Shown here: in pieces, positions 1-10,454 of the stretch
Numbering within the stretch: position 1 is the stretch's first letter
How the letters are laid out: the number at the start of each line of letters is the position of its first letter
Assembly: GCA_965178125.1 (NCBI GenBank)
Contig: OZ237772.1
Span: forward strand, 1 to 64,000
DNA length: 64,000 nucleotides
Reading direction: 5' to 3'
Source of the DNA: Bilabrum cf. latius
Lineage: Eukaryota; Bigyra: Bicosoecida; Bigyra; Bicosoecida
Made by a program: the position numbers and the translations under genes
The notes under the pieces: generated by a model
What the model was told of the DNA's origin: nothing
What the model saw: the letters and a program-made list of their open reading frames with translations, nothing else
The model's database searches: none

Positions 1-971
1 ACCCTAACCCTAACCCTAACCCTAACCCTAACCCTAACCCTAACCCTAACCCTAACCCTAACCCTAACCCTAACCCTAACCCTAACCCTAACCCTAACCC
101 TAACCCTAACCCTAACCCTAACCCTAACCCTAACCCTAACCCTAACCCTAACCCTAACCCTAACCCTAACCCTAACCCTAACCCTAACCCTAACCCTAAC
201 CCTAACCCTAACCCTAACCCTAACCCTAACCCTAACCCTAACCCTAACCCTAACCCTAACCCTAACCCTAACCCTAACCCTAACCCTAACCCTAACCCTA
301 ACCCTAACCCTAACCCTAACCCTAACCCTAACCCTAACCCTAACCCTAACCCTAACCCTAACCCTAACCCTAACCCTAACCCTAACCCTAACCCTAACCC
401 TAACCCTAACCCTAACCCTAACCCTAACCCTAACCCTAACCCTAACCCTAACCCTAACCCTAACCCTAACCCTAACCCTAACCCTAACCCTAACCCTAAC
501 CCTAACCCTAACCCTAACCCTAACCCTAACCCTAACCCTAACCCTAACCCTAACCCTAACCCTAACCCTAACCCTAACCCTAACCCTAACCCTAACCCTA
601 ACCCTAACCCTAACCCTAACCCTAACCCTAACCCTAACCCTAACCCTAACCCTAACCCTAACCCTAACCCTAACCCTAACCCTAACCCTAACCCTAACCC
701 TAACCCTAACCCTAACCCTAACCCTAACCCTAACCCTAACCCTAACCCTAACCCTAACCCTAACCCTAACCCTAACCCTAACCCTAACCCTAACCCTAAC
801 CCTAACCCTAACCCTAACCCTAACCCTAACCCTAACCCTAACCCTAACCCTAACCCTAACCCTAACCCTAACCCTAACCCTAACCCTAACCCTAACCCTA
901 ACCCTAACCCTAACCCTAACCCTAACCCTAACCCTAACCCTAACCCTAACCCTAACCCTAACCCTAACCCT
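1..971. repeat. Telomeric repeat tract (CCCTAA)n
   Basis: About 161 uninterrupted copies of CCCTAA run from base 1 and then stop abruptly. The C-rich strand reads 5' to 3' inward, which is the expected orientation for a left chromosome end with TTAGGG telomeres. No variant repeat is seen inside the tract. The exact length may reflect the assembly rather than the living chromosome. Confidence 0.98.
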
Positions 972-1390
972 GGGCTGTTCTTGCTGGGAGGAGCCGTGTG
1001 AGGGCGGTGGATGGCTCCGGCATCTCAGTGCATCATGCCTGTTCTGGCCGGGAAGAGCAGTGTGAGGGCGGTGGATGGTTCCGGCGAATCAGAGGGTCCG
1101 GCGTGTTTTGGCCGGGTTGAGGATAGGGTAGATTGGTGTTTGAGTGTTTGGTGTTTGGTGTTTGTTGAAAGGTGAACTTGTCTGCAACCGGATTTCCTCT
1201 GCAACCGGATTTCCTGGAAGACCCAGTGTTGGTCAAGAAGTTCTCGAGTTCCGGTTTATAGGGTAGGCCAACGGCATGCGTGGTGCAAGAACAACATGTA
1301 TCCACACTCCCACACTTCAAGGACATTACTAGATGGACATAGCTTCGATATGGTCGCGGTGTAGAACAATTATAAGCGAACGCGACCTTC
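972..1390. other. Short subtelomeric spacer with an imperfect duplication
   Basis: This stretch lies between the telomere and the first gene. A motif of about 26 bp (beginning GTGTGAGGGCGGTGGATGG) occurs near 997 and again near 1059 with one or two changes, so there is a small degenerate tandem repeat. A second short repeat (GCAACCGGATTTCCT) lies near 1186-1215. I see no convincing coding exon, although the 5' exon of the following ABC transporter may begin near its right edge. Confidence 0.5.
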
Positions 1391-1633
1391 ACTTGGCCGG
1401 GAAACGCATAGTGGTCCCAGAAGTACAGTCGTGGAAGCGTCTCATGGGGTCATGCATGGTCAGTCACCCTGAGCCCAAGATATTGGTCTAGAATTTGGCA
1501 ACCACATTGCAGGCCTCGAAACTGTCTCTGGTAAGACGTGGCTGCATTAATATTCAAAGCTCAACTGGCAATGCAAGCATCCCGATCATGTGAATCGTCA
1601 CGTACGGTACTTCCGGTTCGATTTCGTTCGCAG

Positions 1634-4600
1634 ATTGTATCGCCCCCAGGACCAACGGGGACACTACTTCTGTAGACTTTGGCTGGCATATGCAAGTATG
1701 AATAGCCATGTGCGTCAAGTAGCTAGGCATCTGGAGGCCATGCAGCCCAAAGTCGAGCAGCCGAGCCACATGGCAGCATTCGATACGTGCCTCGAACTGA
1801 CAGCCATCAGTGCATGCTATCTGTTGAAGAGACGATGGCACTTGCGGTTGGCCTCTCTGTGGATATTCTTGACTCATCCATCACTGAGGAGAAGGCCGCG
1901 AGCCATCTGCTAGAAATGTTTGGGCTTTTGCGTCTGAAAGACACACTCGTAGGAAGTAGCTGGGATTCCAGCCACGGAAATGGGCATTCCGGAATATCTG
2001 GGGGAGAGGTAAGATGTCATGGCTGCCACGCGCGCTTGTCTTGGGTTCGCCGCATTCAGCATGGATGCCACACCATTGCTTTGACCGATGCCTCTTGCAT
2101 TTTCAACAGTCCCATTGTTTCATCACCACAGGCTAGACGACTATCAATTGCAGAAGCAATTTCCACCCCGATGGCAGCTATGCTCCTCGACGAGCCGACT
2201 AACGGGCTGGATGCTGGCTGGGCGCTCCGAACTGTGGAGCTGCTTGGCCAGCTGGCCCGGTAGGCTCGCATCCCTGTGGTCATGACGCTGTAGTAGCCCT
2301 CGATAGATATATTCCAGCTGTTTGAGCACGTGGTCGTGCTTGGACTGGACGGGCAGTGCATATACGAGGGGCCCCGGCAGGACGTGGCTCGGAGCTTGGT
2401 CTAGCGCGGCCTCGAGTGCCCGCTCCATGTGTCCCTCCCCGAGTGGCTCGTGGCGCTGGCATGCTCTCCGGGGGATGTACTGGCTGCGCACTGCCATCGA
2501 TCGGGTTCACAGATCGCATCACCATCCCCAAGCAGCCCCCTCTGGACACACGGCAAGAGCTGCGAGGAAGGCGCAGGGCCGGGGGTGGGCGGCAAACAAG
2601 GGCAAGTCACAGATGCAGTCAGCGGACAGATGTGCAATGACACTGGAAGTATCGCAGAGTCAAACACTACCGGAGACAATGTAGGCTAGGAAAGAGTGAA
2701 GGCCGCCATCAGCCAGCTGGGCTCGAGCACCAGTAGTTTGCCAGCTCAAGTCCCCACGCAGGCCACTGTGTCTAGATCTGTTCAGGATACTCGCATGCCA
2801 GTACCTCCAGGTTGGACTACGCCGGATGCGGGCCGTTCCGAATTAGGCTCGCTGGACCGCATCTTCCACGAGCTGAGGCTGCTGCTGTGGGCAGATTGCC
2901 TTGTCGTGTGGCGGGACACTGCATATGTGAAGGCACACATTGTGAATGCAATTGTCATTGGGCTGCTGATTGGAGGGGTATACTTCCAGCTCGACTCCAC
3001 CGATTACTAGCAGTAAGCCGCATCTGTGCATCACTAGCGCTTTGCCTCCTTAGCCTTCCCCTCACCTCCCTCTCCAAGATTACACGCCGTGCCATCGTTC
3101 CGTCGCAGGGTGGTGTCGTTGTCGTATTTCTGCTACCTGTACTTGGTATCAGGTAACATCACAGTGATTCCGCTTGCTTTGAGATCCAGAGAAGTCGCCG
3201 CGAAGCATGTGCTCGCGTCGCGCGTTCGCTGGCCCTGTGCGCAGGCCTTGAGCGCGTGCCTAGCTACAATACCGATCGCAGTATTGGAGTGCATCATCGT
3301 GTCGACCTGCTTCTACTTCATGGCAGGGCTCGTTCCGAATGCTGCGTCATACTCCCTCTTTCTTGGAATCGCCATTCTGGTGGACGTGGCGATGGCAGGC
3401 TATTTCAGATGCGTGGCCTGGCTGAGCGGGTCGAGAGGGTACGCCTTTGCCCAGTCGGTTGCTCTCGGCCCCTTGGCACTGATTCAGCTCACGAACGGGT
3501 TCGTGGTTACGCAAGAGAACCTCAGCCCGCTCTTCCAAGGCATTTATTGGGCTAACCCTCTCGCGCATGGGATTCGGGCGGTGGCAATAGACCAGTTCCA
3601 GTCCCCTCGCTATGACCACAGGCTGCTGTTGGCGGCACCTCTGAATGGGTCTGCTGCCCTAGGTCCGCGGGCAGGAGATGCCTATTTGAATGCTTTCTAG
3701 ATTTCAACAGAAAGAGGGGAATTCTGGGTTCTGGTTAGCCTAATGGTCCTCGTTCTGCAGGCCGTGTGTTGCACCGGATGCTCCATTGTGGCCTTCTCCT
3801 GCTGCATAGCTTCACCTGGAGATACTGCCATTCGCCATGCACGACCTGGGGTAAAACATGCTCGCAACGTGTTGGATGCCCTGGAGCGTGCGTCAGGCAA
3901 TCCATCGCATTCGGTCTAGGTATGTGAGGGTCGCCAGCCTGTCCCAAAACATGCATCGCCTCGATGCAGCATCGCTTGGCAGGACCTGTCGGTTGCAGTG
4001 CACACCGATGCAGAGGACAAAGAAATACTGAGTAATGTCTATGGGATCTGTAGCAGTGGGCAGGTCGCGGCAGTCATGGGCAAGTCCGGGGCAGGGAAGA
4101 GCACGCTCATGAATGCGCTCGTTGGTGCGGCCCCAGCTGCTAGCTCAGTGCAGGGGACTGTGCGCGTTGGATTTGCGAACGATCCTAGACGCGGTAGGCC
4201 TGCGGTTGCATACGTAGAACAATTTTCCCACCTTGTGCCGCAGCAGACTGTGCTGGAGACATTGCAGTTCTCGGCAGCACTTCGACTACCATCCAACACA
4301 TGCGAGCACGTTAGGCATACTATCGTATCCGGCGTGTTGAGGGCACTGGAGCTAGATGGGATCAAAGACAGCATTGTGGGCTACCAGGAGTCTGGAGGCC
4401 TAGGCCTAACAGAGCGCAAGAAGGTTGCGATAGCGGCAGAGCTTGTAGCGCGCCCCAGCATTGTGCTACTCGATGAGCCCACCACGGGGCTCGACAGCGT
4501 GGAGGCTACTCACATGATGCGCATGCTCCGCAAGCTTGCTGACAGTGGTCTTGCGGTGCTTATATCACTGCATTAGCCCAGTTCCGCAGTATTCTTCCAG

Positions 4601-5788
4601 CTTGATGTTCTCCATCTGCTGGATGCTGGGCGAGTGCTATACTCTGGCCCGATAGGGCGAGGGGCTGCCTCATTGGTTTCCAGCTTACGTTTTACATCAG
4701 GGGCTGGTCCGATGCCGGCCAGCGTTAACCCGGCGGACTGGATGGTATCTGCCGTTGAGGCTTCAATTGTGCCTGTTTCGGCAATGGCAGGGCGGTTTCA
4801 ATCATCGCGTTCAGGTGCAGCTGTGCTGTCCGAAGTCGCTCGTTCTGTGGCTGTCGATACTGCGGCCGGCAGGCATTCCGTGGATGATACAGGGACTTTA
4901 CCGAACTGTCTGACCCGGTTTTGCCTCTTATTGCAAAGGTCTTCCTTAGTGTATTGGCGCGATCATGGTTACAACACCACCAGGGTCATTGTACTGCTGG
5001 GTGTGGCGTTAGTGTTTGGTTCTGCTTACTTTCAGCTGCAGGATACTGACCAGGCTGGCGTTTACAGCGTGATAGGGGCATCGTACATGGCTGCCAACTA
5101 TGCGGCCCTGCTTCTCATGGCTAGCTCGATCCCGCCGGTTATCCTTGCACGGCCGTACGTATCAAGGCAGGTGAGGCTTGGGTACTATTCTGCAGAGGCG
5201 CACGCACTTACCACGTCCCTGTTGGAGATCGTATGGTTGCTTATTATTGGGTTAATGTTCTCCAGTATTTTCTACTTTTTGCTTGGGCTCGATCCGTACA
5301 ATTTTGGGGGATACTTTGGGGCGCAAGCTGCCGTATCGATCGTGTTTGTGCTGTTCGGACATGTCGTGGCGAACACCGCTTCGACTCAGCAAGCGGCTCT
5401 GGGGGCAGCCAACGCAATCATGTCACTAAGCTTCGTGTTTGCTGGATTTGTGGTCCCTGCCTCCGATATGGGTGTGGGCTGGCGCTGGATCCACCGAGTG
5501 GTGCCCATCCGGCATGCGCTTGGGGCCCTGGTGGTGCAAGCCTTCCATTGCCCCGATGGACAAGAAGACCACACTGCCAACTAGCCCGGGCCGTGCTCGC
5601 CGGTCACGATCGTGAGGGCTGGAAGCATTCGGACTGGCGTGGCCAAGTCAAGCTTTGTGGAAGAGGCAATGGGCTTCAGATTCCAGGACTACTGGCTGTA
5701 CATGGGCGTACTCGCTGCGTATGCTTGTGGTTTCATAGCACTGACAGTGGTCATTGCTAAGTGCAGGCATGCATCGAGCATGGCCTAA
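1634..5788 (+). CDS. PDR-type full-length ABCG transporter
   Basis: This is a full-size ABCG (pleiotropic drug resistance) transporter, expected to move hydrophobic substrates across a membrane using ATP. The order is NBD1, TM domain, NBD2, TM domain. Exons are 1634-2008, 2132-3012 and 3109-5788 (GT-AG introns of 123 and 96 nt), ending in TAA. A further 5' exon probably ends at 1530 (donor GTAAGA) and contains PKILVQNL, so the true start is unresolved. NBD1 has signature ISGGE and Walker B LLDEPTNGLD but no Walker A lysine (PPGPTGTLLL). NBD2 has a canonical Walker A (GKSGAGKST), Walker B LLDEPTTGLD and a degenerate signature (GLGLTERKK). This asymmetry is typical of PDR proteins. Thirteen in-frame TAG codons (e.g. 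2261, 2291, 2294, 4574, 5582) are read as Gln; those at 4574 and 2294 supply the Q of H-Q-P-S and Q-Q-P-S. It converges on the GH31 gene. Confidence 0.9.
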
Positions 5789-6068
5789 TTTCAGTTCGCA
5801 ATGCGGACACGGGGAACGACGTGAAAAATTGTGCCAAGCCGGAGTCCGACAGCCAGAGACCGGCTCGATCACGGGTCTTGAGCCTTCTGGACACGTACAT
5901 TGAACCTAGACTACAGATCAGTTGTTCCTTCAACCACACCCATTGGCTCATCTTCACGGCTGCTGCAATCCTCACTGGTTGGCAGTTAGAACAAACAAGT
6001 TCCTGCCCCCGGTCCCGTGGACCCACTGGGCTTCACCCCGAACGATTCGGATTGGTTCTTCACCGGGC

Positions 6069-7015
6069 CTGAATGCGGTATTCATCTGACACTACGAATG
6101 AACACGCCACTTTCCCAATGCACCCGACTGGCCTCGTCGCCACATGGCTTCCTGTCCCTGTTCCCCGCCCTACGAATCGTGTGCTTTGCTCCCTGCATTG
6201 CCACCTTGGCCCTATCCATTCAGCTTGCACGAGCCGGTCCTGGCCGACCTGCCGTGCGCCCCATCTATCCACCCACCTGTTGGCCCTCTGCGTACTGCTG
6301 GCCACACAGCCCGCTGCCACACGCGTCTCCCTCGTGCCTTGCACCTGGAGCCCCCATTCCTCCCGTTGTGTTCTCCCTGTTGACACCGCACTATCGTCGT
6401 CTGTGCCGGTGTCCCCCTCTTCTTCTCCACCTCCTGTCCTCCTGCGCCCCCCTCGTCTTCCGGCTCACCTATGCTCCCCGTTGCTTCAATCCTGATGTCC
6501 AAGTACATATAACAGCTGACAAACATCCATAGATTTGATAAGTGGGGTCTATATTCGGTATGTGTACATGGACATTAGAATTGCAGCGACGGGGATTAGA
6601 GATGAGCCAGAATTCGAGGCGGACGCCGACGGGCAGGAAGGGGACAGGAACAAGAGAAGACACCGGCACAGGCGACGATAGTGCGGTGTAAGTGGGAGAA
6701 CACGACGGGAGGAAGGTGGCTTCAGGGGGCAGACGCGAGTGGCAGCGGGCTGCTCGGCCAGTAGCGCGCAGAAGGCCATCAGGTGTGGGTGGAAGGACGG
6801 GGCGCACGGCATGTCTGCAAGGAGCTGTGCGTGCAAGCTGAGGGAATAGGTACTGGTGATGCATGGAGCAGCGCATAAGAACTTTAGGGCGGGGAACGAG
6901 AACGGGAAACCATGCAGCGACGAGGCCAGTAGACGTGCATCCATATGGATGGGGACGGTGGTGTGTTCATTCGTAGTAGGCTACCCTAGTCTATCAGAAG
7001 AATACCGCATTCATG
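6069..7015. repeat. Long imperfect inverted repeat (foldback element)
   Basis: The left arm, about 6069-6530, is matched by the reverse complement of about 6545-7015. The outer ends pair clearly: TGAATGCGGTATTC at 6069 against GAATACCGCATTCA ending at 7015. Inside the arms, related pyrimidine-rich sequence reads as similar peptides on opposite strands, for example HYRRLCRC in both. The spacer is only about 15-20 bp. It lies between the convergent 3' ends of the ABCG and GH31 genes. It could be a foldback or miniature transposon; no clear target duplication was found. Confidence 0.7.
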
Positions 7016-7143
7016 GTTCTTAAGGAGACAGAGTCTGATTCGTTGTGGACGTCAAAATATCATTTTGGACGCATGCATGCATTCGACACATCTGGATCAA
7101 TGATTCCGGATCCGACCCACGCCTCGCTCTCCTGTTCGCTGTG

Positions 7144-10100
7144 TTACCACTGGAATTGCACGTTTATGGCGTTTTGTAGGCTGCTGCTGCCAGCCACTCG
7201 CACCTCCACGGTCCCATCCGGCACAGAGAGAGTTCCGTTGCCCGCCGAAACCATGCTCCAGCCCGGTGTACCGCCACTTTCGGGGATGAGCTTGCCATCT
7301 ACGGATACTTTGGACGGTTTCAGGCCGTGGGCGATCAATCGTACCCACACGGCCCTGCTGGCTGGCATATCTTGGTACACACCTTGCTGAGGACCTAGTG
7401 TCACTTCCAGATCCATGGCGCCGGGGCTGTCTGCAGGGGTACCCACAGTGTAATTGTAAGATGCAGGGATTCTGGCCTTGCCACTGGGAGCATCACTAGT
7501 ATCAGTCTGTGACTGATACTGTAAGGTGCGACCGTCATCCTCGTAGTACACCCCCAAACCCGATCCATCGTCTCCACAGCCAGGCTTGAGCGCCCAGACA
7601 AGAGGCGACGGCACGCTGGCCTGCGAGACTATAGTCTGCATCGGAATCATAGCGCCAGCCCTCCAGTAGATGGGCACATCCTGAAGACTCGATTCCTCTG
7701 CCAAGAGTGTACCACCCGCAATGACTGCGGTGGGAGGGTCCCCCCATCGGCACCACTGCTGAGCATGTAGACCGGATGTGCTGTTCATGGGCAAATACAC
7801 GGACGTGCTTGCTTTGCCAGTGGTATTGTCAGTCGGCACAGAGACGGGGGCTACCAATAGGCTGGGACCGAACATGTACTGTGCACCGAACGCACCATAC
7901 GCCCCTGAGTCGCGGGAGAACTCCATGTACGTGGGTCGGACAAGCACCAAGCCAGTATCGTATGCCTGTCGCGCTGTCGTGTAGATGTACGGCTGCAGCG
8001 CGTTCCTGAGATGGAACGACTCCCTCATGATGTCGAAGTGCTGGAACTCCCAGAAATACCTGTTGCAGTGGTTGCAGTGCGACCGGAATATGGGGGACAG
8101 AGCTCCAAACTGCACCCAGCGCAGCAGCAACTCAGTCCCAGTGCTATTGTTCGGATCAGCGTCACCGGGACAGCCCTTTCCTGTGTGAAATCCACCTGCA
8201 TTGGTCGTTCAGAAGACGCGAGCGCGATATGCACAGGGGCATGTCCAAGGATGGTGCGATTGCTAAGTACCGCGCTCATCAGCTCACGGCGCTTTTCAAC
8301 TCACCAATATCATGCGACCAGGTCATGGCCTCGGCTGCAGCCCACTGTGTAGCCCGCACCTAAAAGTCGAGCGTGACGAAGGACTGGAAGGTGTCGCCAC
8401 TGAAGCCCACAGGATAGCGGTGGTTGCCCCGCTCGCCTCCATTGCGCGATAACACCACGGGCCGAAGGCAGCCTCCTCTTGATCGTTGCTGTCTCATGCT
8501 GAAGAGGTAGTTTTGCCACAACTGCGGACTCCGAGTGCCCTGGCAGCCCGTGTCATCAGTCCAGGGGTACGTCTCGTTGAGAGGAGCGGCGTCCAGATAC
8601 ACGTCGAACACAGCGTTTGCGAAGGTCTCGTTGCTCCAGTGGCACTTAATGGTGTCATTGGTGGAGGGGTCAACTCCCATCTTCCGGGCGACTTGTGGGT
8701 ATCGCAGCTGGCAGTGGTCCACTCCAGTGGTGGGGTGCAGGTTGAGCACGAGGGGCAGGGCGTGACCCAGCGGGTTTGAGTCTGACTGCAGGTACTAGAT
8801 CCACGCCTGAGGGTCCTCGTGGAACAGAGACTGATTGAAATCGAACCCACCCCACGTGTTGCACCCATCCTCGTGGATCTCCGTGTGCCAGCTGCAGGGG
8901 CGGGTGCGTGCGTGTGTGGAAGGGATCCGGGGCAGAATTGGAACAGCATCGCGAGATGGAAGGGCAACCGGTGCGAATGTGCGGTAAACAGCCTTCAGTT
9001 GTTTCATGACACACCACAGTGCGCTACGATCTCACTCCATGTCCATCACCGCCACTGTCAGTGGCAGGTCGTGGGCGGCGTACTGCTGAAGCACCTCTTG
9101 GACGTACGAGTCCCACGAGTACGTGTAGTATCTGCTCCACCACACGTTGTAGAACGGGCGAGGCATCATGGGCGGCCTGCCAGTGAAATTGACGAACATC
9201 TGCATGCCAGCGCTGAAGTCCAGGCCGTAGTGGAACAGGTACAGGTCCTGCCGCTGACCCCCTGCAGGGGACGTGTACCACGGGAGGCCAGCACTGTCGA
9301 AGCGGTCCAGGTCGAACTGCGTGTTCAGGGAGTCGTCCACCACGGTGTACCCGTCCAAGTTCAAGAAACCGGGGCGCAGGCTCTTGTTGTAGTACAGCGC
9401 GACGCACTCATCAGGGGTCGAGTAGCAGTCCAGCGCAGAGAAGGTTCCGTTGAGGTTTGCCGAAGGGGCGTCCCCTGGTTCCCAATTACTGGCAGTGGAG
9501 CGAAGCCTCCCATCCAGCAGAGGAACTGCATCCACCTGCTTAAACTCGGCTTGCAGGAAGCCACGCTGGAAGCCGTGGCCCAGTAGACCCCCCACCGTCC
9601 GATCTGGTTTGGCATGGATGCCCCCTACATCGAAAAGCAGCCAACAGTCAACGGCAGCATAGGGTCTGCGATCACGGATTGTGTTTGATGCGTACACGAA
9701 AGTCTCGCACTGGGGATCGCCAGCGCATGCATTGCAGCATGCCTCGAGAGACGACGCCGCGAGGCCGTTCGGGTACTTGTCGGTCCTCTAGCCACCATTG
9801 GCATCGTATCCTACGCTCCAGCTCGTTGTGTTACACGTTTTTGTACAGGGTTTGACTTGGTCGCGGTACGTAATCGACATTCTGGCCGTCTCGATCCGTA
9901 TGGAGCTTGCGTTAGGGTGGGATACAGAAAACTTTGGGACTGGAGAGAGCCTATTGACCACGGATAGCGTTGGCGGCCCATCTGAGAGATTCAGTGATGT
10001 ATTAAGCGCGTATTGCATACGCACAGCTCCCGCAGCGAGCACTGTGAATCGAGCCTGGCCAAAGCTGAGTACTGACGTCGGATCGGCGATTGGATCGGCG

Positions 10101-10192
10101 GGGCTTGTGTTGGGAATCTTCGCAGTTTCTCCTCCACTTGAAAGGAACATAAGCAGAGAGGCAGGTACGATGAAACCTATCTTGATGCCCAT
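7144..10192 (-). CDS. Glycoside hydrolase family 31 (alpha-glucosidase-like), secretory
   Basis: A predicted secreted or ER/Golgi GH31 enzyme of about 931 aa. The start at 10192 gives a signal peptide (MGIKIGFIVPASLLMFLSS). Exons on the minus strand are 10192-9036, 8891-8305 and 8195-7144; GT-AG introns are 8892-9035 (144 nt) and 8196-8304 (109 nt); the stop is TAA. Splicing recreates the GH31 motifs MDMDWH and SHDIGGF, followed by RWVQFGALSPIFR. LSRNGG and RYPVGFSGDT are also present. The nucleophile region reads WTDDTGCQG rather than the usual W-I-D-W/M form, so substrate specificity is uncertain. A Cys-rich segment (LEACCNACAGDPQC) resembles a PAN/apple module. In-frame TAG at 9788-9790, 8795-8797 and 8360-8362 are read as Gln. 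Its start is 262 bp from the divergent MCM7 start. Confidence 0.93.
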
Positions 10193-10454
10193 AGTAGACT
10201 GCAATATATTGTACTGCACTTCGGGCATTCAGCATGCCGTGGGTCAAAGCGGAACAATTCTTGCGCGGCGCCAACTTGAATCCGGAGAAAAATCAGATTC
10301 GGCGATCGAGCAGCTTAGATTGGCAGCGCTTGAATTTAGCACTGCGTCATCTAAAGGTCGCGCCATCGGCTCGAGCTTGTGCATCTAAATTAATCGTCTC
10401 GTATTTTGACCCGCTGCAGGGCTTACGAATTGTACGAGCTTGCGAAGCTGCGAC

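Noticed and set aside
9032-9034. In-frame TGA after MDME in GH31 as a recoded stop
   Set aside because: A GT-AG intron (8892-9035) removes it and restores the family motif MDMDWH, so UGA need not be sense.
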